A stretch of 50,620 bases of DNA from JANYIP01 sp031394045 (GTDB lineage Bacteria; Actinomycetota; Actinomycetes; Prado026), in assembly GCA_031394045.1 (NCBI GenBank), contig JANMWN010000280.1, positions 1 to 50,620 on the forward strand, read 5' to 3'. A model generated the notes under the pieces. The model worked only from the letters and a program-made list of their open reading frames with translations. It searched no databases and was not told the DNA's origin. Below, in pieces: positions 18,205 to 26,838 of the stretch; the first letter of the stretch is position 1; each line of letters begins with the position of its first letter. A program made the position numbers and the translations under genes.

Positions 18205-19254
18205 GTGGCCAGCGACACCGAGACGACGGCGATGCGCCGCGCACTCACCCTTGCCGGCGCACCCGACCTGCCGACCGGTCCCAACCCACGGGTCGGCTGC
18301 GTCCTGCTCGCCGCCGACGGCTCGGTCCTGGCCACCGGGGTGCACAGGGGGGCCGGCACCCCGCACGCCGAGGTTGACGCCCTGGCCGCCGCGGGACCGG
18401 CCGCTCGCGGCGCGACGGCCGTGGTCACCCTCGAACCCTGCAACCACAGCGGGCGCACCGGCCCCTGTGCCGGCGCGCTCGTCGACGCCGGGATCGACCG
18501 TGTCGTGTACGGGCAGTCGGACCTGAACCCGGTCGCCAGCGGGGGAGCGAGCACGCTGCGGGCTCGCGGTGTCGACGTGGAAGGCGGCCTGCTCGCCGCC
18601 GAGGCCGAGGCGCTGAACCCGTACTGGTCCTTCGCGGTCACCCATGGTCGCCCGTACGTCACCTGGAAGCTGGCCACCACGCTGGACGGACGGAGCGCTG
18701 CCGCCGACGGCACCAGCCGCTGGATCACCTCTGCCGAGGCGCGGGTCGACGTGCACCGGCTGCGCGCCAGCGTCGACGCGGTCCTCGTCGGCACCGGGAC
18801 CGTCCTGGCCGACAACCCCGGGCTGACCGTGCGCGAGGGTGGTGGTCCCGGCCGTACGCTGCCGAGAGAGCGGCAGCCGCTTCGGGTCGTCCTCGGTTCC
18901 CGGCCGCTCCCGCCCGGCGCGCGGGTGCTCGACGCGAGCGCGCCCACCCTGCTCCTGCCCGGCCATGACCTGCCCTCCGCGCTGGCCGACCTCGCGGCTC
19001 GCGACGTGCAGCACGTTCTCCTCGAGGGCGGGCCGACGCTGGCCGGTGCCATGGTCGCCGCGGGTCTGGTCGACCGCGTCGTCGCGTACGTCGCCCCCGT
19101 CCTGCTCGGCGCCGGCCCTGCCGCGCTGGGCGACGCGGGCATCACCACCATCAGCCAGGCGCTACGCCTGGAGCCGGACGCCGACGAGCCGGTCGTCCGG
19201 TTCGGACCGGACGTCCGCATCGTCGCGCGGGTCGTCCGCGCAGAGGAGGCCTAG
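18205..19254 (+). CDS. ribD: Bifunctional riboflavin deaminase/reductase
   Basis: RibD deaminates the pyrimidine product of GTP cyclohydrolase II and reduces its ribose. The N-terminal deaminase domain shows PNPRVGCVLL, the zinc motif HAEVDAL (about residue 55) and EPCNHSGRTGPC; the C-terminal reductase begins near residue 150 (YVTWKLATTLDGRSA, SRWITSAEARVDVHRLR, ADNPGLTVR). Start GTG 18205 is preceded by AGGAGG with a short four-base gap; the in-frame ATG at 18190 is an alternative. It has 349 residues. The gene is first in the FMN-regulated operon; ribE follows directly after its stop with no gap. Confidence 0.94.
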   Translation: MASDTETTAMRRALTLAGAPDLPTGPNPRVGCVLLAADGSVLATGVHRGAGTPHAEVDALAAAGPAARGATAVVTLEPCNHSGRTGPCAGALVDAGIDRVVYGQSDLNPVASGGASTLRARGVDVEGGLLAAEAEALNPYWSFAVTHGRPYVTWKLATTLDGRSAAADGTSRWITSAEARVDVHRLRASVDAVLVGTGTVLADNPGLTVREGGGPGRTLPRERQPLRVVLGSRPLPPGARVLDASAPTLLLPGHDLPSALADLAARDVQHVLLEGGPTLAGAMVAAGLVDRVVAYVAPVLLGAGPAALGDAGITTISQALRLEPDADEPVVRFGPDVRIVARVVRAEEA

Positions 19255-19848
19255 ATGTTCACCGGCATCGTCGAGGAGCTGGGGGAGGTGGTCGGGGTGG
19301 AGCAGCAGACCGACGCCGCCCGCCTGACCATCCGTGGCCCCCTCGTGGTGGGTGACGCCAAGCGCGGCGACTCGATCGCGGTGAACGGTGTCTGCCTGAC
19401 TGTGGTGGACCACGACGCCACCAGCTTCACCGCGGACGTGATGGCCGAGACGCTGCATCGCTCGAGCCTGTCCGAGCTGAGGGCCGGAAGCCCGGTCAAC
19501 CTCGAGCGGCCTGTGACCCTCTCTGCCCGGCTCGGCGGGCACCTCGTCCAGGGGCACGTCGACGGGACCGGGCAGATCCTTGCTCGGGAGCCGGCCGAGC
19601 ACTGGGAGCTGGTCCGGGTGAGCCTGCCCCCAGCGCTCGGACGCTACGTCGTCGAGAAGGGGTCGATCACGGTCGACGGGGTCTCGCTGACGGTCGTCGA
19701 GGTGACGGCCGGGTGGTTCACCGTGAGCCTGATCCCGACGACGCTCGATCTGACGACGCTCGGCAGCAAGGGCCCGGGCGAGCTGGTCAACCTCGAGGTG
19801 GACATCGTGGCCAAGTACGTCGAGAAGCTGATGGGAGCCCAGGCATGA
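19255..19848 (+). CDS. ribE: Riboflavin synthase, alpha subunit
   Basis: This trimeric enzyme dismutates two 6,7-dimethyl-8-ribityllumazines into riboflavin. It shows the two-fold internal repeat of the family: MFTGIVEELGEV at the N-terminus with NGVCLTVV and GHLVQGHVDGTG, and a second copy with KGSITVDGVSLTVVEV (about residue 133). It has 197 residues and an ATG start immediately after the ribD stop (TAGATG). The stop overlaps the ribBA ATG by four bases. Confidence 0.96.
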   Translation: MFTGIVEELGEVVGVEQQTDAARLTIRGPLVVGDAKRGDSIAVNGVCLTVVDHDATSFTADVMAETLHRSSLSELRAGSPVNLERPVTLSARLGGHLVQGHVDGTGQILAREPAEHWELVRVSLPPALGRYVVEKGSITVDGVSLTVVEVTAGWFTVSLIPTTLDLTTLGSKGPGELVNLEVDIVAKYVEKLMGAQA

Positions 19849-21149
19849 ATGCCGCACCGCAGGACTCGGACGGAGCCGTCCGGCTCGACCGGGTCGAGGA
19901 CGCCATCGCCGCGCTGACGGCCGGCCAGGCCGTCGTCGTGGTCGACGACGAGGACCGCGAGAACGAGGGCGACCTCATCTTCGCGGGCCAGCGAGTCACC
20001 CCCGAGCTGGTTGGGTTCATGGTCCGCTGGACCTCCGGCTACCTCTGCGTCGCGATGGAGGGCCCCGAGCTGGACCGGCTCGGCCTGCCCCCGATGACGC
20101 GGGTCAACGAGGACCGCAAGGGCACGGCGTACGCCGTCACGGTCGACGCACGCGACGTGGTGGCGACCGGTATATCCGCCGTCGACCGCGCGCGCACCAT
20201 AGAGGTGCTCTCCGACCCCGCGACGGAGGCGGCCGACCTCACGCGGCCTGGGCACGTCGTGCCTCTGCGGGCGGCACCGGGCGGTGTGCTGCGCCGCGCC
20301 GGGCACACCGAGGCGGCAGTGGATCTGGCCCGCCTCGCCGGTTTCTCGGCCGTCGGTGCACTCTGCGAGATCATCCACGACGACGGATCGATGATGCGGG
20401 CGCCCGCCTTGCGCTCGTTCGCCGACGAGCACGGGCTCACGATGATCTCGATCGCCGACCTGATCAGCTACCGGCGCAGGCACGAGATCATGGTCGAGCG
20501 GGCGGCCGAGACGGTGGTCCCGACTCCGCACGGCGACTTCCGGGCCGTCGGCTACCGCGGCCGCCTCGACGGGGCCGAGCACGTGGCCTTCGTACGCGGG
20601 GACCTGGGCGACGGCAGCGACGTGCTCGTACGCGTCCACTCCGAGTGCCTCACCGGCGACGTGTTCGGGTCGCTGCGCTGCGACTGCGGCCCTCAGCTCG
20701 AGGCCGCGTTGGCGGCAGTGGCCGACGAGGGTCGCGGTGTCGTGCTCTACATGCGCGGGCACGAGGGCCGGGGGATCGGCCTGGTGCACAAGCTGCGTGC
20801 TTACCAGCTGCAGGACAGCGGTGCCGACACGGTCGACGCCAACCTCGAGCAGGGACTTCCCGCTGACGCGCGTGACTATGGCACCGGCGCGCAGATCCTC
20901 GGTGACCTCGGGGTCCGCTCGATGCGGCTGCTGACCAACAACCCGGCCAAGCGGGCCGGGCTCGAGGGCTATGGGCTGGAGATCCTGAGCCGCGTCCAGC
21001 TGCCCGTGCGCGCCACCCGGCAGAACCTGCGGTACCTGCAGACCAAGCGGGACCGGATGGGTCACGACCTGCCGCACGACATGGGTGATGACCTGCCGGC
21101 CGACCTGGCTGACGATCGGCCCGACGAGCTCCCGGCCGAGGTCCGATGA
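19845..21149 (+). CDS. ribBA: Bifunctional DHBP synthase / GTP cyclohydrolase II
   Basis: The N-terminal half makes 3,4-dihydroxy-2-butanone 4-phosphate from ribulose 5-phosphate (DDEDRENEGDLIFAG around residue 36; RRAGHTEAAVDLARLAG), and the C-terminal half opens the GTP ring (RVHSECLTGDVFGSLRCDCG with the three zinc Cys, then MRGHEGRGIGL and LLTNNPAKRAGLEGYGLE). Both active sites look complete. It has 434 residues including a roughly 25-residue acidic C-terminal tail (LPHDMGDDLPADLADDRP) built from imperfect repeats. The start ATG at 19845 overlaps the ribE stop; ribH overlaps its end by four bases. Confidence 0.96.
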   Translation: MNAAPQDSDGAVRLDRVEDAIAALTAGQAVVVVDDEDRENEGDLIFAGQRVTPELVGFMVRWTSGYLCVAMEGPELDRLGLPPMTRVNEDRKGTAYAVTVDARDVVATGISAVDRARTIEVLSDPATEAADLTRPGHVVPLRAAPGGVLRRAGHTEAAVDLARLAGFSAVGALCEIIHDDGSMMRAPALRSFADEHGLTMISIADLISYRRRHEIMVERAAETVVPTPHGDFRAVGYRGRLDGAEHVAFVRGDLGDGSDVLVRVHSECLTGDVFGSLRCDCGPQLEAALAAVADEGRGVVLYMRGHEGRGIGLVHKLRAYQLQDSGADTVDANLEQGLPADARDYGTGAQILGDLGVRSMRLLTNNPAKRAGLEGYGLEILSRVQLPVRATRQNLRYLQTKRDRMGHDLPHDMGDDLPADLADDRPDELPAEVR

Positions 21150-21622
21150 GCGGCTCGGGCACGCCGGCGCTGGTCGTCGAGGGCGCCCAGCGGCTGCGGG
21201 TCGCGGTGGTGGCCTCCCTCTGGCACAGCGTGGTCATGGACGGGCTGCTAGCGGGTGCGGAGCGCGCGCTGACCGAGGCTGGGGTCGCGGAGGTCACCGT
21301 GGTGCGCGTACCCGGCTCGTTTGAGCTACCGCTCGCGGCCCAGGCGGCGGCACGCGCCGGTTTCGACGCGGTCGTCGCGCTCGGCGTGGTGATCCGCGGG
21401 GGAACCCCGCACTTCGACTTCGTCTGCGCCTGGGCGGCGAACGGGCTCGGCCGGGTGGCGCTGGACACCGGCGTACCCGTCGGGTTCGGCCTGCTGACCT
21501 GCGAGGACGAGGCGCAGGCTCTTGACCGGGCCGGGCTGCCGGGCTCCCGCGAGGACAAGGGGTACGAGTCCGCTCAGGCCGCCGTCGCCACCGTGCTGGC
21601 GATCAATAGGCTAGGCACATGA
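21146..21622 (+). CDS. ribH: 6,7-dimethyl-8-ribityllumazine synthase
   Basis: RibH condenses the RibBA and RibD branch products to lumazine, the substrate of RibE; the family forms pentamers or 60-mers. Substrate-binding motifs are SLWHSVVMDGLLAGAERAL, RVPGSFELPLAAQ, and LGVVIRGGTPHFDFVC containing the catalytic His (about residue 87); the C-terminal region has EDKGYESAQAA. It has 158 residues. It is coupled to ribBA upstream and hisE downstream through 4-bp overlaps. Confidence 0.95.
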   Translation: MSGSGTPALVVEGAQRLRVAVVASLWHSVVMDGLLAGAERALTEAGVAEVTVVRVPGSFELPLAAQAAARAGFDAVVALGVVIRGGTPHFDFVCAWAANGLGRVALDTGVPVGFGLLTCEDEAQALDRAGLPGSREDKGYESAQAAVATVLAINRLGT

Positions 21623-21882
21623 AGACATTCGACCAGCTGTTCGCCGAGCTCCAGGAGCGGGTGGCGTACCGGCCCGAGGACTCGGGCACCGTCGCCGCGC
21701 TCGACGCCGGGGTCCACGAGATCGGCAAGAAGGTCGTCGAGGAGGCTGCCGAGGCCTGGATGGCGGCCGAGCACGAGTCACCCGAGCGGGCCGCCGAGGA
21801 GATCGCGCAGCTGATCTACCACGCGCAGGTCCTGATGATCGCCTGCGGCCTGACCCTCGACGACGTGTACGCCCGGCTGTAG
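21619..21882 (+). CDS. hisE: Phosphoribosyl-ATP pyrophosphatase
   Basis: HisE hydrolyses phosphoribosyl-ATP to phosphoribosyl-AMP, the second histidine step. The all-helical MazG-like fold is indicated by KKVVEEAAEAWMAAEHES and EEIAQLIYHAQVLM, with the metal-binding Glu and Asp positions. It has 87 residues. The ATG overlaps the ribH stop, so histidine genes are part of the riboflavin transcript, an arrangement seen in other actinobacteria. Confidence 0.95.
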   Translation: MKTFDQLFAELQERVAYRPEDSGTVAALDAGVHEIGKKVVEEAAEAWMAAEHESPERAAEEIAQLIYHAQVLMIACGLTLDDVYARL

Positions 21883-21893
21883 GACAGGTCCCG

Positions 21894-22739
21894 ATGCTGC
21901 GTATCGCCGTCCCCAACAAGGGGTCGTTGGCCGAGCCTGCCAGCACGATGCTGCGCGAGGCCGGCTACCGCCAGCGGGCCGACGCCCGCGAGCTGGTCCT
22001 GACCGACGCCGAGAACGACACCGAGTTCTTCTTCCTCCGGCCGCGCGACATCGCGGTGTACGTCGGCTCGGGCCAGCTGGACGTCGGCGTCACCGGCCGT
22101 GACCTCCTCCTCGACAGCGGAGCGGCGGCCGAAGAGATCCTGCCGCTCGGCTTCGCCAGGTCCACCTTCCGGTTCGCGGCGCGACCGGGCACCGCGGCGT
22201 CCGTGGCCGACCTCGGCGGCCTCCGGGTCGCGGCGGCGTACCCGGGCCTGGTCTCCGCCCACCTGGCTGCGCACGGGATCTCGGCCGAGGTGATCCGCCT
22301 CGACGGCGCGGTCGAGACCTCGGTACGCCTCGGCGTGGCCGACGTGATCGCCGACGTCGTCGAGACCGGTGGGACGCTCCGCGAGGCCGGTCTGGAGATC
22401 TTCGGCGAGCCGATCCTGGAGTCCGAGGCGGTGCTCGTCCGTCGGTGCGGAGTCGGCCCGACCACGGGCGTGGACCAGCTGATCCGGCGCATACAGGGCG
22501 TCATCGTTGCGCGCACGTACGTGCTCATGGACTACGACATCGAGGCCGCGCTGGTGGAGCGGGCCGTGCTGCTCACCCCCGGCATCGAGTCACCGACAAT
22601 CTCGCCGCTGCACCACTCGGGCTGGGTCGCGGTGCGCGCGATGGTCCCGCGCAAGGAGACCAACAAGGTGATGGACGACCTCTGGGACCTCGGCGCCCGC
22701 GGCATCCTCGTCACCGACATCCACGCCTGCCGCCTCTAG
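21894..22739 (+). CDS. hisG: ATP phosphoribosyltransferase, long form
   Basis: HisG joins ATP and PRPP in the first committed histidine step. With 281 residues it is the long, self-contained form: two periplasmic-binding-like catalytic lobes (MLRIAVPNKGSLAEPA; DVGVTGRDLLLDSGA; VADVIADVVETGGTLREAGL, the PRPP site) and a C-terminal regulatory domain (from about residue 205, ending WDLGARGILVTDIHACRL) that binds histidine in the family. It follows hisE by 11 bp and ends the rib-his operon; a GC-rich hairpin-capable stretch follows (22740-22775). Confidence 0.95.
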   Translation: MLRIAVPNKGSLAEPASTMLREAGYRQRADARELVLTDAENDTEFFFLRPRDIAVYVGSGQLDVGVTGRDLLLDSGAAAEEILPLGFARSTFRFAARPGTAASVADLGGLRVAAAYPGLVSAHLAAHGISAEVIRLDGAVETSVRLGVADVIADVVETGGTLREAGLEIFGEPILESEAVLVRRCGVGPTTGVDQLIRRIQGVIVARTYVLMDYDIEAALVERAVLLTPGIESPTISPLHHSGWVAVRAMVPRKETNKVMDDLWDLGARGILVTDIHACRL

Positions 22740-22775
22740 CCCGCCGGCTCGGCCCGCGTCCCGGGGCGGGCGGGT

Positions 22776-22781
22776 TACCCT
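22776..22781 (+). promoter_or_regulatory. -10 of a probable leaderless transcript (esterase gene)
   Basis: TACCCT ends six bases before the ATG at 22788. The intervening cgggag could also be read as a ribosome site but would be too close to the start. Confidence 0.45.
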
Positions 22782-22787
22782 CGGGAG

Positions 22788-23618
22788 ATGGCTCGTCTGC
22801 TGAGCCGACGGGGGTTCGTCGTCGGCGGTGCCGCTGTCGTGGGCAGTGCTGCGATCGGAGGAGCCGCGCTGGCCACCGGCGTCGTGCACCTGCCGACCAG
22901 GGTCCCCCGGATGCTCCACGACGAGGGCCCGGACGGCGTGATCCCCGACGTACCCGCCGGTGTCGTCGGCAGGACCACCGTGCACTCGGCTGCGCGCGGG
23001 CTCGACGTCGGATTCTGGACGGCGGTGCCGGAGGGCCACGGTGAGGGAGCCGGCCTGCCGGTGTGCCTGATCCTGCATGGCGCGACCGCGACGACGGCCA
23101 GCTATACCGGGTTCGGCTTCGCGCAGTTCCTCACCGCGGCGGTACGGGCGGGGGTGCCACCGTTCGTCCTGGCCGGTGCCGACGGCGGGCGTACGTCCTG
23201 GCAGCTCTCCGGCGCCGACGACCCGCAGCGGATGCTCCGCGAGGAGCTGCCGAAGTGGTGCGCTGCCAAGGGTTTCGATGCCAAGCGGGTCGCCGCGTAC
23301 GGGTGGTCGATGGGCGGCTTCGGATCTCTCTACACCGCCGAGCACAACCCGGGCTGGCTCCGTGCGGTGTCCGCGCTCAGCCCTGCGGTCAGCGTGGGTG
23401 ATGCCGTGTTCGACTCCGCCGACAAGCTGGTCGGTGCGCGTACTGCCCTGTGGTGCGGGACCAACGACCCGCTGCAGCCCGCGGTCGCAAAGCTGGCGGA
23501 GCAGGTCCCCGGTGGCCCCGCGATCGCCGCCTGGGACAAGGGCGCCCACCGCCGGGTCTACTGGAACCGGGTCACCCCTGCGGCCTTCGCTTTCGTCGGC
23601 CACGCCCTCACTCCCTGA
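22788..23618 (+). CDS. Tat-exported alpha/beta-hydrolase (putative esterase)
   Basis: The 276-residue protein starts with a twin-arginine signal peptide (SRRGFVVGGAAVVGSAAIGG, cleavage probably near residue 30), so it is likely folded before export. The mature part is an alpha/beta-hydrolase of the esterase-D/antigen-85-like group: nucleophile elbow AYGWSMGGFGSLYTAEHNP (Ser about residue 177), LILHGATATTASYTG as the oxyanion-side loop, and a late catalytic His in GAHRRVYW. Substrate unknown; an acyl or cell-wall ester is possible. It is flanked by hisG and the MoxR gene with its own apparent promoter. Confidence 0.85.
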   Translation: MARLLSRRGFVVGGAAVVGSAAIGGAALATGVVHLPTRVPRMLHDEGPDGVIPDVPAGVVGRTTVHSAARGLDVGFWTAVPEGHGEGAGLPVCLILHGATATTASYTGFGFAQFLTAAVRAGVPPFVLAGADGGRTSWQLSGADDPQRMLREELPKWCAAKGFDAKRVAAYGWSMGGFGSLYTAEHNPGWLRAVSALSPAVSVGDAVFDSADKLVGARTALWCGTNDPLQPAVAKLAEQVPGGPAIAAWDKGAHRRVYWNRVTPAAFAFVGHALTP

Positions 23619-23682
23619 CCCGCGGTCGGCGGTCAGGTCGCAAGAAAGTCCTTGATCGACGGGCACCCGGCCCGGCAGCGGT

Positions 23683-23688
23683 TAGCGT
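23683..23688 (+). promoter_or_regulatory. -10 of a probable leaderless transcript (MoxR operon)
   Basis: TAGCGT ends six bases before the GTG at 23695. The same hexamer with the same spacing precedes the SseB-like gene at 27645. Confidence 0.5.
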
Positions 23689-23694
23689 GGCGCT

Positions 23695-24582
23695 GTGGAC
23701 CGTCTCGACATCCCCGGCATTGCGTCGCCGGCCGACCTGGCCGGTCGGCTGGACGCGGTCGGCTACCTCGCGGACGAGGGTCTGGCGACGGCTGCGTTCC
23801 TGGCCCTGCGGATGGGTCGCCCGCTCTTCCTCGAGGGTGAGGCCGGCGTCGGCAAGACCGCTCTCGCCCGGGCGCTGGCCGAGGTCGCATCAGCACCCCT
23901 GATCCGACTCCAGTGCTACGAGGGGCTCGATGTCTCGCAGGCCTTGTACGACTGGGACTTCCCTCGCCAGCTGCTGCACCTCAAGGCCGCCGAGGCGGTC
24001 GGCGTCAGCGACGTCGAGGCGGTCGAGCGTGACCTGTATGACCGCCGGTTCCTGGTCGCCCGCCCTCTCCTGCAAGCCATCGAGACGAGCCCGAGCGTGC
24101 TTCTCGTCGACGAGATCGACCGGGCCGACGACGAGTTCGAGGCGTTCCTGCTCGAGGTGCTGAGCGAGTTCAGCATCACGGTGCCCGAGCTGGGTACCGT
24201 CACCGCGCAGGCCCCTCCGCTGGTTGTCCTCACGAGCAACCGCACCCGCGAGGTGCACGATGCGCTCAAGCGCCGCTGCCTCTACCACTGGCTCGACCAC
24301 CCGGGGTTCGAGCGCGAGGTCGCCATCATCCGCAGGCGGTTGCCGCTGGCCACGGAACGGCTGGCCGCCGACGTGGCCCGTGCCGCCGCCGTCCTGCGCT
24401 CGCAGGACCTGCTCAAGCCGCCGGGCGTTGCCGAGTCCATCGACTGGGCCGAGGCCCTGCTCGCCCTCGGCGCCCGCGAGCTCGACCCCGACCATGCGGC
24501 CCGTACGCTCGGGGCGGTGCTGAAGTACCGCGAGGACCAGGACCGGGTCCGCGCGGCCGGGCTGGAGGCGCTGGTCCCGTGA
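23695..24582 (+). CDS. MoxR-family AAA+ ATPase (CoxD-like)
   Basis: MoxR ATPases act as chaperones for metal-cofactor enzymes with a partner VWA protein. This 295-residue protein has Walker A GEAGVGKT (about residues 44-51), Walker B VLLVDEIDRADDE, sensor 1 VLTSNRTREV and an arginine-finger region LKRRCLYHWLDHP. Sequence and gene order (followed directly by VWA, XdhC-like and MobA-like genes) match CoxD, the ATPase of carbon-monoxide dehydrogenase maturation, and not the general MoxR of wall-stress operons. It is translationally coupled to the next gene by a GTGA overlap. The target enzyme is not in the window. Confidence 0.9.
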   Translation: MDRLDIPGIASPADLAGRLDAVGYLADEGLATAAFLALRMGRPLFLEGEAGVGKTALARALAEVASAPLIRLQCYEGLDVSQALYDWDFPRQLLHLKAAEAVGVSDVEAVERDLYDRRFLVARPLLQAIETSPSVLLVDEIDRADDEFEAFLLEVLSEFSITVPELGTVTAQAPPLVVLTSNRTREVHDALKRRCLYHWLDHPGFEREVAIIRRRLPLATERLAADVARAAAVLRSQDLLKPPGVAESIDWAEALLALGARELDPDHAARTLGAVLKYREDQDRVRAAGLEALVP

Positions 24583-25697
24583 CCGCCGCCCCCGACATCG
24601 TCGGCACCCTGGTCGGCTTCGCGCGCACGCTCCGCGGCTCCGGGGTCGATGCCGGGCCCGAGCGGGTGCAGGCCATGGTGGGCGCGCTCGCCGAGCTCGA
24701 CGCTGCCAGCCGCAGCGACATGTACTGGGCCGGTCGGCTGACGCTCTGCGCCGATGTCGACGACCTCCCGCGGTACGACCGGGCCTTCGCGGCGTGGTTC
24801 GGGGGAGAGGAACCGCCGCGGCTGCGTCCGCGGACGGTCGTCCGCGTCCCTCGCGAGGTCGCGATACCGGCGCCGTCGACCGGCGGAGCCGAGGACCCGG
24901 CCGAGTCGTCGAAGGCGGCGACCGCGAGCGACCAGGAGGTGCTCAGGCACCGCGACGTCGCCCGGCTGACCGGCCCCGAGCGCGAGGAGCTCCGGCGGCT
25001 TCTGGCACTCCTGCGCGGCCCGGCCCCGACGAGGGTGTCCAGACGTCCACGGCCGGCCCGGCGCGGCCGGCTCGACCAGCGACGGACCGTACGCGCCATG
25101 CTCGAGCGCGGGGGCGAGCCAGCTCGCCTGCGGCACGTTCACCGCAGCGAGCGGCCGCGCCGGCTGGTCCTGCTCGTCGACGTCAGTGGCTCGATGGCGC
25201 CGTACGCCGACACGCTGCTGCGGTACGCCCACGCAGCGACGACCAGGCGGCCCGGAACCGAGGTCTTCACCCTCGGCACCCGGCTGACCCGGGTGACCCG
25301 GGAGCTTGCCGACCGCAGCCCCGACGCTGCCCTGGGCGCGGTGTCGGCGGCGGTTGCCGACTGGAGCGGCGGCACCCGCCTCGGCGCCGACCTCAAGGCA
25401 TTCCTGGACGGGTACGGCCAGCGCGGCGTCGCCCGTGGCGCGATCGTGGTCGTCGCCTCGGACGGTTGGGAGCGTGGCGACACCGCCCAGCTCGGCGTGC
25501 AGATGGCCCGGCTGCACCGGCTGGCCCGCCGCGTCGTGTGGGTCAACCCGCACAAGGGTCGCGAGGGCTACCAGCCGCTGACCGCCGGAATGGCCGCCGC
25601 CCTCCCCTACGTCGACGACTTCGTGGCCGGGCACAGCCTGGCCGCCTACGAGCAGCTCACTGCCCTGCTGACCGGCCCCGGGAGTCGCCATGCGTGA
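24579..25697 (+). CDS. VWA-domain protein (CoxE-like)
   Basis: The 372-residue protein carries a C-terminal von Willebrand A domain with an intact metal-ion site: DVSGSM (about residue 200), the Thr in SGGTRLGADLKAF and the Asp in VVVASDGWERGD. The N-terminal 180 residues are charged and helical, ending in a basic stretch (RVSRRPRPARRGRLDQRR). CoxE proteins work with CoxD in inserting the copper-sulfur part of the CO dehydrogenase cofactor, or in analogous maturation. The GTG start overlaps the MoxR stop, and the last eight bases overlap the XdhC-like gene. Confidence 0.9.
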   Translation: MTAAPDIVGTLVGFARTLRGSGVDAGPERVQAMVGALAELDAASRSDMYWAGRLTLCADVDDLPRYDRAFAAWFGGEEPPRLRPRTVVRVPREVAIPAPSTGGAEDPAESSKAATASDQEVLRHRDVARLTGPEREELRRLLALLRGPAPTRVSRRPRPARRGRLDQRRTVRAMLERGGEPARLRHVHRSERPRRLVLLVDVSGSMAPYADTLLRYAHAATTRRPGTEVFTLGTRLTRVTRELADRSPDAALGAVSAAVADWSGGTRLGADLKAFLDGYGQRGVARGAIVVVASDGWERGDTAQLGVQMARLHRLARRVVWVNPHKGREGYQPLTAGMAAALPYVDDFVAGHSLAAYEQLTALLTGPGSRHA

Positions 25698-26838
25698 CGT
25701 GCTCGAAGACCTCGACCGGCTCTGCGCCGACGGTGCCCCCTTCGGCCTGGCCACGGTGGTCCGTACCTGGCTGTCGGCGCCGCGGCCGGCCGGCGCTTCC
25801 ATGGCGGTGTCGGCGGCCGGCGAGGCGGTCGGCAGCGTCAGCGGCGGCTGCGTCGAGGGTGCCGTCTACGAGCTGGCCCAGGAGGTCATCGAGTCGGGCC
25901 GGCCGGTCCTCCAGCGGTACGGCGTGACCGACGACGACGCCTTCGCGGTGGGACTGACCTGCGGCGGGATCCTCGACATCTTCGTCGAGCGGGTTTCGAC
26001 GACGACCTGGCCTGAGCTGGTCGCCGTCGTCGAGTCCGTGCGGGCACGGAATCCGGTTGCCGTCGCCACAGTTGTTGCGGGGCCAGGACTTCTGGGCGCG
26101 AAGCGTACGGTCTGGCCGGACCGGGCGGCCGGCTCGCTCGGCTCTGAGCGGCTCGACCACGCGGTTGCTGACGACGTGCGCGGGATGCTCGAGGCCGGCC
26201 GCACCGGCTTCCTCCACTACGGCGCGGACGGCGAGCGCAGAGGCGACGAGCTGGCCGTCTTCGTGCAGTCGTACGCGCCGCCGCCGCAGATGCTGGTCTT
26301 CGGGGCGATCGACTTCGCGGCGGCGGTTGCCAGGGTCGGCCGGTTCCTCGGCTACTACGTCATCGTCTGTGACGCGCGCCCGATCTTCGCCACCACCAAG
26401 CGCTTCCCCGAGGCCGACGAGGTTGTCGTGGAGTGGCCGCACAAGTACCTCGAACGAGCGCAGGTCGACGCCCGCACGATGATCTGCGTGCTCACCCACG
26501 ACCCGAAGTTCGACGTACCGCTGCTCGAGGCTGCCCTGCGTACGCCCGCCGCGTACATCGGCGCCATGGGCAGCCGTCGCACCCACGAGGACCGGATGGC
26601 GCGGCTGCGCGAGGCTGGCCTCCGCGAGACCGAGCTGGCCCGGCTCTCGTCGCCGATCGGTCTCGACATCGGCGCCCGCACGCCCGAGGAGACCGCCGTC
26701 TCGATCGCCGCCGAGATCGTCTCGGCCCACTGGGGTGGCACGGGCCGGCGGCTCACCGGCGTCGACGGCCCGATCCACCGGGAACGCCCGGACGCGAGCA
26801 CAGATGAGCACGACGAGCACGAGGTGACCCGGACGTGA
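25690..26838 (+). CDS. XdhC/CoxI-family molybdenum cofactor maturation protein
   Basis: XdhC/CoxI proteins bind molybdenum cofactor, help sulfurate it and hand it to xanthine- or CO-dehydrogenase-type enzymes. This 382-residue member has the N-terminal XdhC domain (GSVSGGCVEGAVYELAQEVI with its conserved Cys; LTCGGILDIFVE) and a C-terminal Rossmann domain (MLVFGAIDFAAAVARVGRFL, then YIGAMGSRRTHEDRMARL and IGLDIGARTPEETAVSIAAE). Residues 115-190 form a linker. Start ATG 25690 overlaps the upstream gene; the GTG of the nucleotidyltransferase gene overlaps its end, so all four genes are one unit. Confidence 0.9.
   Translation: MRDVLEDLDRLCADGAPFGLATVVRTWLSAPRPAGASMAVSAAGEAVGSVSGGCVEGAVYELAQEVIESGRPVLQRYGVTDDDAFAVGLTCGGILDIFVERVSTTTWPELVAVVESVRARNPVAVATVVAGPGLLGAKRTVWPDRAAGSLGSERLDHAVADDVRGMLEAGRTGFLHYGADGERRGDELAVFVQSYAPPPQMLVFGAIDFAAAVARVGRFLGYYVIVCDARPIFATTKRFPEADEVVVEWPHKYLERAQVDARTMICVLTHDPKFDVPLLEAALRTPAAYIGAMGSRRTHEDRMARLREAGLRETELARLSSPIGLDIGARTPEETAVSIAAEIVSAHWGGTGRRLTGVDGPIHRERPDASTDEHDEHEVTRT

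Noticed and set aside
23619..23682. TTGATC at 23652 as -35 of the MoxR operon
   Set aside because: The spacing to the TAGCGT hexamer is 25 bp, too long for a standard promoter.
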